Of a stretch of DNA of 64,000 nucleotides, positions 41,801-49,986 are shown piece after piece. The DNA lies in the NCBI GenBank assembly GCA_964035575.1, contig OZ037877.1, forward strand, positions 1,116,001 through 1,180,000, given 5' to 3'. This DNA is from Rhynchopus sp. YZ270_cl-10. Lineage: Eukaryota; Euglenozoa; Diplonemea; Diplonemida; Diplonemidae. The notes beneath the pieces are model-generated. The model made no database searches. It saw nothing but the letters and a program-made list of their open reading frames with translations, and had not been told where the DNA came from. Position 1 is the first letter of the stretch. Each line of letters opens with the position of its first letter. A program made the position numbers and the translations under genes.

Positions 41801-44800
41801 TGGATGCCATCCTCCAGGAAGAGTGGAAATCTGTATTCCAGCTCTACCGCGAGTGCCCTGAACCGGAGTATGACGACTTTGATGCTGTGTTTGGGAAACA
41901 TGTAGCGAAGCACAACATGGATTTGCTCCCTCTCACTGGGGAGGACCTGGACCGCGTTCTGCAGAGTAAGAAGAAGTCAGGCGCATGTGGTGTCGATGGG
42001 TGGCGCATGGGTGAGCTGAAGCGCCTTCCTGTGGTCCTGCTGAATGCGTTTGCCACAACGTTCAACGAGATCGAAGAATCCGGCACGTGGCCTGAAGCGT
42101 TGCTAACTGCGATCGTGACGCTCACTCCCAAGGGAGAGGGAAAGGACCCGCTGGACCACCGCCCGATCACCGTGACGAGCAGTGTCTACAGACTCTGGGC
42201 GTCAGCACGAGTACGTAGTATCCAGAAGTGGCAAGAAACCTGGATTCACAAGGACCAACACGGCTTCCGCCCTCGCCACGGGGCTCACAACGTCCTGTTC
42301 GACATCTGCACGCAGCTGGAAGACGCACTGTCTGGCGGAGAACCGCTGTACGGCCTGGCACTTGACTTTGCTAAGTGCTTTGACCGTGTCCCCCAGAAGC
42401 TTACCCTCGAGCTCGCAGCACGACTAGGGCTACACCCCCGCATTCTGCAGCCGCTCCGCACCATGTACGAGCAACTTCAACGTAGGTTCCAGCTTCCACT
42501 TGGCGTGGGTACCCCGTTCAGAGTGACGAACGGCATCCTCCAAGGATGCCCCATCAGCGTCGTCTTGATTAATGCGCTCGTCGCAGTGCTGCTGAAGGAC
42601 CTGGACAGCTGCAAGAACACCTGCTCACGTGCGTACGCGGACGACATCACCCTCCTGTCACGGAAGTCGATGAACAGCTTAGAGCCATGCCTGCGCATTG
42701 TGGAGAGGTTTTGTGCCATCACCGGAATGAAACTTAACGACACCAAAACCGTTGCATTTGGATCACGTGAGAGCTTCACCAGCACTCTTGTCTCGAACAC
42801 AGGTCACAGGTACAAAACACTGGTGAAGGTCAAGATCCTAGGGGTCTACCTCTACTGCTCGAAGCACTCTCGACGCTCCTCTCCGGAACGAGTCCGCAAG
42901 GCCATTGCAGCCCTGCAACGCCTACGATGTATGCCGCTGGCTTTCTACCACAAGTATAGAATTGTGTCAGAATGCATCCTCCCGGGTGCGCTGTATGAGG
43001 TCCCGTACGCTCTGCCCTCGCAGTCTAGCTTGAAGGAACTCTCCACCGCCGTCAACACCTGCCTCTGGGGCAGTGACTATGGGACACGCGCAGGCCTCGC
43101 AATACGCACCGTTTTATTGAAGAGCCACCGCACTGACCCGGCTGCCATCATCTGCAACCGGTCCATGAACGTCGTGCTTGACCACATAGCATTTGACGCA
43201 ACACTGAGAGAACGATGCCTGTCGATACACAAGAGGTACAACGCAGGAGGAGGCTGGGACTTCCGCCCCCACGGGCCGGTCGGCAACATGACCTCCACTA
43301 GCATACCGACAGGCGTGAGATGGTGTGACGACCTAACAACCGTTACGGAGCTCTCGAGTGCCCCCGTGGAAGAAGAGAAGACACACGCCCTAGGTCTTCT
43401 CGCGCCAGGTGAACGACACCACGCCATTCGCGAAATCGTCCGACGACAGAAGTTCACAGATCTTGCCTTGGACAGACCGACTTACGACGGCGCTCAATAC
43501 GGTGTCAACCTCGCCGACACCACGTACCTGCACGACCAACTGCAGTGGTCCCACCCCCTGCTAGCTTACCGCCTCCGACGTATCATCTGCGATGGGATAC
43601 TCTACGCGCACCCTACGGTGCTGTGCCTATACGAGTCAACAAAGAGAGGTGGCATACACCTCGAAGTGAATCAGTGCCCCTTATGCCTCACACCAACCTC
43701 CGGGCTGGCGAAGCACCTGCTGTGGACTTGCCCGCACACTGTGTCTGCTAACGTGAAGGAAGCGCACCGCCCTCTCCTCGACAGGATCGGCCCGAACACC
43801 CCGAGTTGCCTGGCTATGCATGGCATAGCTCCCACGAACACGCCCAAGCACGTAGTAACCGACATGCAGAGATACCTGCTGGACGTCACCACCGCAGTAG
43901 ATGATCACCTGTCCTCGCGGACGACCACAGCGCCTGCACGCCACCCATGGCGTATGGACTTTGAAGTGTTCGATGCGCCCCCATACCAGGAGGCCATCTA
44001 CCGGCAGCTCGCCCCTTTCTTTGGGAAGGACGATGATCCGAGATGCAAGCAGAAGCGCCGCGAACTGAAGCAAATGCTCCTATGGGCCTCCTCCCTGAAA
44101 TGGAGCACCGCCAACCTGCCTGTGACATGCGTGGAACTTGCCATTGACCTGGAAATTTTCCACAGGATCTACGTTCTCCGGCCAACCTCTAACATTAGAG
44201 AACGGGCCGCCGCCTTGCGCACATTGCTCAACAAGCTTCACCGCCTGTGCAAAGCCCTTGGGATTCAAAACCCATTTCCCGCATCTGCCATCTCCTCCTC
44301 ACGGGGCCTCCGGTCCATTGGCGCACCCGGACTTATTGGCTACGACCGTCGCCCAGTTTTTACGTACCCGGGCTACACTATGCACATGCTCGAACACGTC
44401 ATCGTACGTGCCAAAATTACGAACTCCGGCTGGGGAAATGACATCATCCCTGACAACAAACTTGTAGAAGCCAGCGCAGCTGAAGCTGTGCGATAACGAA
44501 TATGATAAGGTGACTGAGCACGAGAGGCTTAGGATCATCTTATAAACTTTTCTTTTTTTGGTTTCTTTTCAGCTTTTTCTATGCATTGTTCTTTTTAGCT
44601 ATACCAAACCACCTACAGGAAGCCTACTCAGTACGCGACGTCAATGCCGCTGTGCAGCCATACAGCTTAATAAACTTTGACACAACCATTACACGAATTG
44701 TCCGAAAATGCGATTCTCAAGGCGGCAATGCACAGGTACACCTCCGCCTCCTCCTCCTCCTCCTCCCCTCTTTTATACCTAACTTGACTTTCCCGACAAC

Positions 44801-45662
44801 CCGGCCTTTACGGAGCGGTACTTCTACATGCAGTACATTCTGCCAGTAGAGCATACTATTGTAAAAGCTTTCCGCTTGGTTCAATCCACGGCAGTGTACC
44901 TCTGATGTCTCTCCTCGAAGAGGGGTCTCCCATTAAGGGAATTTTTTTATATCAGATGTAAACCTCGAAATGGATGGGTTAGGGGGGGGGGGGGGGGTCC
45001 GGTCACACCAAAAGGTGCACTGTCAATGAGAGGGCTTGTGTTTCAAGTTCGAATTATTATTTTATTTTCTGCAACATGACAGGTTCTTGCACTGAAGAAG
45101 GAGCTCCAGGAGGTGACGGGCATCATGCAGCAGAGCTTGCAAGACGTCTTGGGGAGGGGGGAGAAGGTATGCCCTGCTCACTGTACTCAGTGAGGATGGG
45201 GGTTCAGACTTTCAATACTTCTTACACGGTGAAGTATTGAACTGACTGCCGTCTTCGTACTAATGTTCGACCTTTTCAAGATTTTTCTGGAACTTCGGCC
45301 TTTTTTACGGTCGATAATTTGTACAAATACGGTAGTTTTATTAGTTGGTTTCACTGCTTCATTGTTTTCATCGTTTACGGCAAAACCTCAAGTAAAACCA
45401 CAAATCAAATAATTTACTTCACTGTCGTGTACTGTCGCATTGCCCTAATGTTCTCTGTTACCTATATGTTGTCTACATACAGCTGAGCGACCTGCAAGAG
45501 TCTAGTGCAAAGCTGCGCCACGAAAGCGCTGAGTTGAAGAAGAAGTCCGGCAAGCTCTCGCGGTCGTTCTACCTGCAGTACGCTGCGCCAGTCGCAGTCG
45601 GTGCGACGGTGGTGATGCTGGTCTGGTGGAAGCTTGGGTTTGGCATGCTCTTCCTCTTCTGA
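38811..45662 (+). CDS. SEC22: SEC22-like R-SNARE, four exons, LINE in intron 1
   Basis: Exons 38811-39110, 44619-44735, 45083-45166 and 45483-45662, all phase 0, give 226 aa, close to SEC22B (215 aa). Donors GTATGC, GTACAC, GTATGC. Residues 1-125 are a longin domain (start MSLLITTSVYRLGDGLLL; VQPYSLINFDTTI matches the family's PYSFIEFDTFI). The SNARE helix spans about 140-195 with the zero-layer Arg164 in VLGRGEK. A C-terminal membrane anchor covers about 199-226. The protein should act in ER-Golgi vesicle fusion. Intron 1 is 5.5 kb because a LINE is inserted in the same orientation; a family II hairpin lies just after it. Intron 2 has a family I element and intron 3 a family VII foldback. 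Confidence 0.92.
39220..40107 (+). CDS. LINE ORF1 protein, about 295 codons, zinc finger at C-terminus
   Basis: Open from about 39190 to TGA at 40105-40107. No ATG occurs near its start (the first codon given is GTG), so the 5' end is probably truncated. The N-terminal 170 residues may fold as an RNA-binding domain (GRFLVIIVES, WSVFRRG) but no family is recognised. A Pro/Thr-rich linker follows, then an acidic patch. The C-terminus has a Cys-rich finger (CACCTSS, CPGCDALICATCF) like that in the 447-aa protein at 19-20 kb. It likely acts as nucleic-acid chaperone of the LINE. ORF2 follows in the same frame. Confidence 0.75.
   Translation: MKGGYAEPVFWFKSEATVKDALRVHEAVESDGVVWSGNRYGLRMSSIDDLPKFRTAGGNLACEPRDEAVQLYEVRGASSTEEADDVMRSLRTQWECASRKTYRSGRFLVIIVESTTAPQWSVFRRGSKSSLHVTPCTKEALRNKKSKAMKFIGTVRKQKVTLSMEDFPPLSPDPTNTIRGVKRSASGQPAPTPTPATADAPTSIFQRLGTAMFSLSRSRDREDMKEDVDLPDADSSGGEEEDAHVHDWTQAGTVLVKATDATCACCTSSIPVSHGAKKCPGCDALICATCFGNSQ
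40132..44496 (+). CDS. LINE ORF2: endonuclease and reverse transcriptase, 1,454 codons
   Basis: Nicks target DNA and copies the element RNA. An apurinic-type endonuclease (about residues 65-310) shows CLQEVKLT, VVCGDLNTS (GDLN at 227-230), GTRIDHVLL and the terminal QHSAVTVEL. The reverse transcriptase (about 640-900) shows DHRPITVTSSVYRLW, LALDFAKCFDRV, GILQGCPISVVL and YADD (835-838). A late zinc knuckle starts at Cys1182 (CPLCLTPTSGLAKHLLWTC). No stop or frameshift interrupts it. There is no ATG before the endonuclease core, and ORF1 ends upstream in the same frame. Residues 9-21 (LVTSGSVHPHPGP) resemble a 2A peptide. Ends TAA. Confidence 0.93.
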   Translation: MSTTNQQRLVTSGSVHPHPGPKKAKPSGKTGTHNNRTAGPPAAKKQRTAAASTGPPLSAVPPASEGCITVTTCNVTSYANHAACTLALNSTVLCLQEVKLTEEGARRMEADLPPVWKPLWGRPQPGYMLAGIRHPTIAERGGVATLVRRPSSAFHDNTLTDINLFHDRIQLTRLALGAGGVFLYIFNVYAHSGSKGGRKKDREKLLHCVLNTMPNALGKDVPVVVCGDLNTSVSASYILREAVKSGWTDAAVVQAQRLGCVPPPTFMRRDSEGTRIDHVLLNEVAAAALSRCTTHHVGVPQHSAVTVELSLAAFTQLVYRFVVPKDLSMVKPDLSVQRSAQCAALLAAKGFHEAEARLDVHDMWNAVSQASEEYLLLCARDDGIPTNRGHRGRGEVRQPVQKTIAAPTTKYSTGAAPPRQVELARLANMSLELQIQLKRLANGGFTVLEHKTYCLWASTLRKCKELRVRDLSVDELPLGIAEQLTLAADLHTTSATLASDLGRDNRVYREKQLKLKAVHNFDVDRKKLTAFCRGTLPDDLLAVARRDGTLTANAQEMDAILQEEWKSVFQLYRECPEPEYDDFDAVFGKHVAKHNMDLLPLTGEDLDRVLQSKKKSGACGVDGWRMGELKRLPVVLLNAFATTFNEIEESGTWPEALLTAIVTLTPKGEGKDPLDHRPITVTSSVYRLWASARVRSIQKWQETWIHKDQHGFRPRHGAHNVLFDICTQLEDALSGGEPLYGLALDFAKCFDRVPQKLTLELAARLGLHPRILQPLRTMYEQLQRRFQLPLGVGTPFRVTNGILQGCPISVVLINALVAVLLKDLDSCKNTCSRAYADDITLLSRKSMNSLEPCLRIVERFCAITGMKLNDTKTVAFGSRESFTSTLVSNTGHRYKTLVKVKILGVYLYCSKHSRRSSPERVRKAIAALQRLRCMPLAFYHKYRIVSECILPGALYEVPYALPSQSSLKELSTAVNTCLWGSDYGTRAGLAIRTVLLKSHRTDPAAIICNRSMNVVLDHIAFDATLRERCLSIHKRYNAGGGWDFRPHGPVGNMTSTSIPTGVRWCDDLTTVTELSSAPVEEEKTHALGLLAPGERHHAIREIVRRQKFTDLALDRPTYDGAQYGVNLADTTYLHDQLQWSHPLLAYRLRRIICDGILYAHPTVLCLYESTKRGGIHLEVNQCPLCLTPTSGLAKHLLWTCPHTVSANVKEAHRPLLDRIGPNTPSCLAMHGIAPTNTPKHVVTDMQRYLLDVTTAVDDHLSSRTTTAPARHPWRMDFEVFDAPPYQEAIYRQLAPFFGKDDDPRCKQKRRELKQMLLWASSLKWSTANLPVTCVELAIDLEIFHRIYVLRPTSNIRERAAALRTLLNKLHRLCKALGIQNPFPASAISSSRGLRSIGAPGLIGYDRRPVFTYPGYTMHMLEHVIVRAKITNSGWGNDIIPDNKLVEASAAEAVR
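40156..40194 (+). other. 2A-like peptide motif in LINE ORF2
   Basis: Encodes LVTSGSVHPHPGP. Several LINEs carry LLLSGDVHPNPGP-type 2A sequences at this place, where the ribosome skips the final Gly-Pro bond. Here NPGP reads HPGP and the Asp reads Ser, so activity is doubtful, but the position fits. Confidence 0.45.
44507..44555 (+). repeat. Family II hairpin repeat 63 nt before the SEC22 exon 2 acceptor
   Basis: AAGGTGACTGAGCACGAG then GGCTTAGG...CATCTTATAAAC and a T-run. Other copies: 5278-5325, 9890-9935, 28467-28508, 48957-48995, 56125-56168 and, inverted, 58596-58642. Most copies keep the CTAAGC...GCTTAG stem. Confidence 0.75.
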
Positions 45663-46966
45663 TTGCACAGCGCCTTTCACGCCTGTGTGGATGTGCGGCC
45701 CTTCTGCGACGTGGCGCTGCTCAGAGAAGAAGAGAAAATGTGTGCAACTGTGCGGGTCTCTGGAAGAGCTGCGCATTTTCCATCAGCGCCTGTGCCCGCC
45801 TCATATCAGGCGAGGCGTTTTGCACCCTCTGCTATTCATTGTATTCGGTTCCCGAGAGCGAGGGAGGGATGTCACTTTATCCGCAAGACAACGGTTCGAA
45901 ATAATTATACTATCTTCCCCTTTTGTTTTTTTCTAACCTTTTTCGTGGTTTTTTTCGTGGTTTTTTTGTGTATGTGGATCGGAAACTGTTCGTTCATTGT
46001 CTCGTGGTTAAACTTATTGACCTGAGAGAGAGAGAGAGAGACATCCCCACTCCTCCTCTCAGTTGAACTCAGATGAACCGAGTTGGGTGAGAATTAGTCC
46101 AGTAGAGAGGGGGTGCGTACATCATTCGTGTGTTCATTTTTTTTTTTTTAGCGTGGTTGAGGGGTCCACCCCGGTGCAGCCGGTCATACCAAGGTACACT
46201 GTTCACGAGAGGGCTTTGTATTTCAACTCTACCTTTTTTTTTCTATGCAATTTCGGTGAGAAACCAATAAAAAAAGCAAGCCAAAAACGATTGATCTCGG
46301 GACAAACAATAGTGTTTTTCTCCTCAAAATTCCCCTCACTTTGCGACAAATAGATTTAGACACCTATTTGGCTGCGTTCAACGGAAGGAAAAAAAATGCT
46401 CAGTTGTCTTACAAAGAGATCATGTTGGGAGTTACTACTAGTTGAGATATGTCTGGCGAGAGGCCCATTTCATCATAAAAGCTTTCTCTTTGTTATTTTT
46501 TTTTTTTGGTGTTGTTCGCAATATCACCCCTCCCTGGCCAGACCCAATTCCTAAAATGAGTCCCATATTTACCACACTCTTTTAAGGATAAGGGCGCGCT
46601 TCCCCTCGAAACATTTTTTTTTCCTTCTCTGGTGTCGGCAGCAGAGTACTTGGTATCTGTGCGCTGTCTGGTGCATCTTCGCACCATAGGGGAACGATGG
46701 GGCATTTCTTTCAAAGCTGTTTTCTTTTCTTTCATATTTTTTTTTTTTGACCATAATAAGGCTCAGATTCATCTCACTTTTTTTCTCTCTCTTTTTTGTA
46801 CCGAACACCTTTGGTCTGTCTTTCCTTCGGTCAGCACTGCACAAAAAAAACCTTTCCCTCCTCCCCTCCTCCCCATTATTTGCCTTCCCCTCGCTTTCTC
46901 TACACTCTCAACATTATCACCACTCAGCTCTCTGCCCCTTTTTTTCCCCTTTATAACCTTTTCACA
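45663..46966. other. Spacer between SEC22 and PCNA
   Basis: Family VIII-like hairpin at 45780-45828, a GA microsatellite at 46022-46044, and the 3' part of family I at 46160-46232. The last 100 bases before the PCNA ATG are C/T-rich with CTTTATAACC, a possible core promoter. Open frames here are not credible. Confidence 0.5.
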
Positions 46967-48624
46967 ATGTTCCACGCTGAACTGCGTCCGGCAAAGACCT
47001 TTAAGCAGATCATTGAGAGCTTAAAGGAGGTGGTCAACGAATGTACGTTTGAGTGCAGTGACAGCCAGATGCAGGTTCAGGCGATGGACAGTGGTCACGT
47101 CTCTCTTGTTTCGCTTGAGCTCAACGCGGAGCAGCTTCACTCTTACCGTTGCGAGAGAAATATTCAGTTGGGGGTGAACATTGGGTCTCTCAGCAAGATG
47201 ATGAAGTGCTGTGGCAACGATGACAGTGTGGTGCTGACGCACGACTCTGCAAGCGATGTGCTCAACGTACGTCTCTCGGACCTTAACGAAGAGCGCGTCA
47301 TGGATTTCTCGATGAAGCTCATGGAGATTGACACCGAGCCCCTCGGCATCCCACTCCAGCAGTACAAATCCGCGGTCAAGATGCCGTCCTCCGAATTCGC
47401 GAAGATCTGCCGCGACATCTCCTCCTTTGGCGACAACGTAACCGTCGAGGTCACACCCCAGCACGTCTCTTTCGCAGCTTCCGGCGACATGGGAACCTCT
47501 AAGGTCGTCCTCAAGGGGTCCAAATACCTTGACAGCGCGAAGACCGAACCTGTAAAAGACGAAGTCAAGGCAGAAGTGAAGGGAGAGAAGGAAGTCAAGG
47601 GAGAGAAGGAGGTGAAGGTCAAGGATGAGCCCGAGGCAGTTGCCGCAGATGGTACGCGTATCAAGCCTGAAGGGGAGAAGAAGCGCAAGATGGAGGAAGA
47701 CGAAGACGAGGTTGAGGCTGAGGAAAGTGGCGAGCCCCCGAAGAAGGTCTCCAAAAAGAAGAAGGCCGACACCGCGCAGTCTGCCCGTGGGGTGGCCAAG
47801 GCGGAGGGAGTACAGATCAACTGCGAGGAGCCCGTCAACCTGCAGTTTGCTCTGCGTTATCTCACAATGTATGGGATTTTTTTTATGGTGCTTTTTTGGT
47901 TGCCCCCCCTGGTCAGGGTGGGGTAATGACTGTGTACCAGCTTCCCTGTAAACCACTCCCAAGCGCAACACTCCGGGGGTTCGATAACCCGCGGAGTGTC
48001 AGTGCCTGCGTCCCAGAGGCGTTTGTACTTCACTTTTTGGTGTACCTTGGTACAGCCGGTCATTCCCACAATACAAAGCCCTCTCGTGGACAGTGTACCA
48101 AAGGTACACTGTTCACGAGAGGGCTTTGTATTTCAACTCTACCTTTTTTCAAGAACCCCCTCTTAGGGACTTTCCTCGCTTAGTGTTGTGGTAGCTCCAC
48201 GAAGGTGATGATATTCCTGCTTACAACCTCCCCCATGTGGAACCGTGTGCATGCCAATGAAGTGCTCTCTGGGGGTTCGGTAACCCGCATGGAATTAGCC
48301 CTGTGTCTGGTGTATGGCGAGGCGTTTGCACTTTTTCAACTTCTAATTTTCAAAAAAAGCTAAAAAAGCTAAAAAAGTCTTACCCAAATGTCTTTTACTC
48401 CACACAGGTTCTCCAAGGCAGCAATGGTGTCCGACACCGTCTCGCTCCGTCTTGCACAGGAGGTGCCCCTTCAGGTTGAGTTCGAGATCCTTGCACCGGC
48501 AGAGGCGGACAAGGAGACCGGCGCCCGCCCGAGGCTTGGGTACATGAAGTACTACCTTGCACCCAAGGTGAACGACGGAGAGGACGAGCAGCCCGAGCAG
48601 AACAACGACCCCGCCGACGAATAG
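46967..48624 (+). CDS. PCNA: PCNA, DNA sliding clamp, two exons, with a charged insert
   Basis: Exons 46967-47868 and 48408-48624 (372 aa; most PCNAs are about 260). The intron interrupts the Met codon of RYLTMFSKAA. Residues 1-190 follow the family: MDSGHVSLVSLEL, VNIGSLSKMMKC, DIDTEPLGIP-like MEIDTEPLGIP loop and FAKICRDISSFGD. Trimeric PCNA tethers polymerases and repair factors on DNA. Two features are odd. The residue equivalent to human Lys164 is Ser168 (QHVSFAASG). From about 192 to 281 an insert replaces a 12-residue loop; it is Lys/Glu-rich and has six psi-K-x-E motifs (VKDE twice, VKGE twice, VKAE, IKPE). The C-terminal domain ends MKYYLAPKVNDGEDE. The 539-nt intron holds hairpin repeats. 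Confidence 0.97.
47968..48035 (+). repeat. Family VIII double hairpin in the PCNA intron, copy 1
   Basis: ACACTCCGGGGGTTCG...CGGAGTGT forms one stem, then AGTGCCTGCGTCCCAGAG...GCACT-like pairs form a second. GGGTTCGATAACCC resembles a tRNA T-arm/B-box. Relatives: 5531-5580, 16034-16082, 45780-45828 and 48262-48342. Confidence 0.65.
48055..48148. repeat. Head-to-head family I tails forming a palindrome in the PCNA intron
   Basis: An inverted tail (ATACAAAGCCCTCTCGTG) is followed at once by a direct tail (TACACTGTTCACGAGAGG GCTTTGTATT), making a near-perfect inverted repeat of about 30 bp per arm. It would form a strong intronic hairpin. Confidence 0.8.
48262..48342 (+). repeat. Family VIII hairpin in the PCNA intron, copy 2
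   Basis: GGGGGTTCGGTAACCC followed by a GGCGAGGCGTTTGCACTT segment and TTTTTCAACTT. It ends about 62 nt before the 3' splice site. Diverged from copy 1 but with the same order of motifs. Confidence 0.6.
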
Positions 48625-49366
48625 ATCTGATGGTCTGTGTGTCAAAAAAAAATACAATGAACACAGCATATCTCATAACGAAATACCAAGAGATGGTATT
48701 TATTGAAAAAAAACAAAAAAAACAAAAAAAACAAAAAAAAAACACCATTTTGAAGCAAAAAAAAATATGGTACAAAGGTTATAAGAAAATGGGGAAAAAA
48801 AAAAGTACCCCCAAGATTCTCCTCCCCAAACCCCCCTTATTGACGTCGATTCGGACGTTATATCTCCCCCTGTTATTTTCCCGAAAGTAAAAAAATAAAA
48901 TTGCTTCTTCTTTTTTTTTTGTGTAGCTTTCCTTTTTGTGGATATATTTTTTTTTGTAAGCACGAGAGGCTTAGGGTCATCTTGTAAACGTTATCATTGA
49001 TTTAAAAAAAAGGAGGGGGGTGCATCTGTCCATGCAATTCCTGTTTGATAAAGTGGTACATGAATTCGTATTTTTCACATCGCATTAGTGAGCAAAGCAA
49101 ACAAAAGAAAGGAGCAAAAATCATTTTTTTTTTCCCATATCCCTCCCTTGTAGATTTCACCCAACCCCTCCTTACCCCTGTTTTATCCCCCATATTTAGT
49201 TTTGGCGGTAATGATGAAGTTTCTGATGGTTTTTTTTTTAGATACTCCTGAATTCCCCCCATATCCCCTTTTTTTTGCGGTTTTGCTTCTGTCACGTTTC
49301 AGAAAAAAAAACTTCGTTTTGTGTGTTGTATATTGGGCATCGAGTCTCTAAAAAAAGTAAATTAAG
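48625..49366. other. Non-coding spacer with a family II hairpin
   Basis: Poly-A-rich 3' flank of PCNA, family II at 48957-48995, then AT-rich sequence without a gene. Confidence 0.5.
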
Positions 49367-49986
49367 CAGAGTCCTAGCTTGCCTGGGTCAGTGGGTCAAG
49401 CTGACCCAAGTGCCTGGGTCGCGACCCACGAAAAAAAAAAAAAAAAAGGGAATTAATTAATTTGGAAATTGGGAAATTCTGATTTTTTTCCCTCTTTGGG
49501 GGGCCCACCACCTTTTTTCTGGGGTAAGAAAAAAATATAGACAAAAAAATCCGGCACCGTCCAGGGCTGGACCCAATTTTTTTTTGCCTGCGGCGCCATT
49601 TTTCCTTTTTTGCTCCGCAAAAAAGGGTTCGTAGAGTGACTCTGTGGTGTAAAAAGCTACATTTTTACACCGTACCCTAATTTTTTTCGCCTGCGGCGCC
49701 ATTTTATATATTTTGTGTTGGGTGATCTATGAACGGGGAGTGATTTTTATGGTTATAGTAGCGTTCCATTTAACGTTGTGAGCAACTCACTAGTCGTAGT
49801 GACCAAAATTTGTATCAGTCAAGAACTTGTCCATTTTTCTGAAATGACCCCACCACAGTGAGGGTAGAGCTCGGAAAACCCAAAAAAGCCAAGACAAGCC
49901 CCCCAAGGCCCAAAACCTCTGCTGACCCAAAAAAAAAATTTTGACCCAAATTTGGCATTTTTTTTCAAAACCAAGCTAGGACCCTG
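49367..49986. mobile_element. hAT-like non-autonomous element, 620 bp
   Basis: Ends CAGAGTCCTAGCTTG and CAAGCTAGGACCCTG (one mismatch). Direct repeat AATTAAG, 7 bp, on both sides (49360-49366 and 49987-49993). The interior shares the CGCCTGCGGCGCC repeat and a segment near 49760-49900 with the element at 35047-36012, so the two are relatives. Confidence 0.8.

Larger units (their letters stand above)
39165..44506 (+). mobile_element. Non-LTR retrotransposon (LINE) in SEC22 intron 1
   Basis: ORF1 and ORF2 cover nearly the whole insert. The 3' end is a few bases after the ORF2 stop, with no poly-A tail. Two placements of the 5' end fit: AAGGTG duplicated at 39159-39164 and 44507-44512, or an imperfect repeat TATGTGAAGG / TATGATAAGG that puts the start near 39228. 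The second fits the GC content better and means ORF1 is 5'-truncated. In either case the element landed at the start of a family II hairpin. No clade is assigned. Confidence 0.8.

Noticed and set aside
47021-47971. Minus-strand open frame of 316 codons opposite PCNA
   Set aside because: Antisense shadow of a confirmed gene, no domain.
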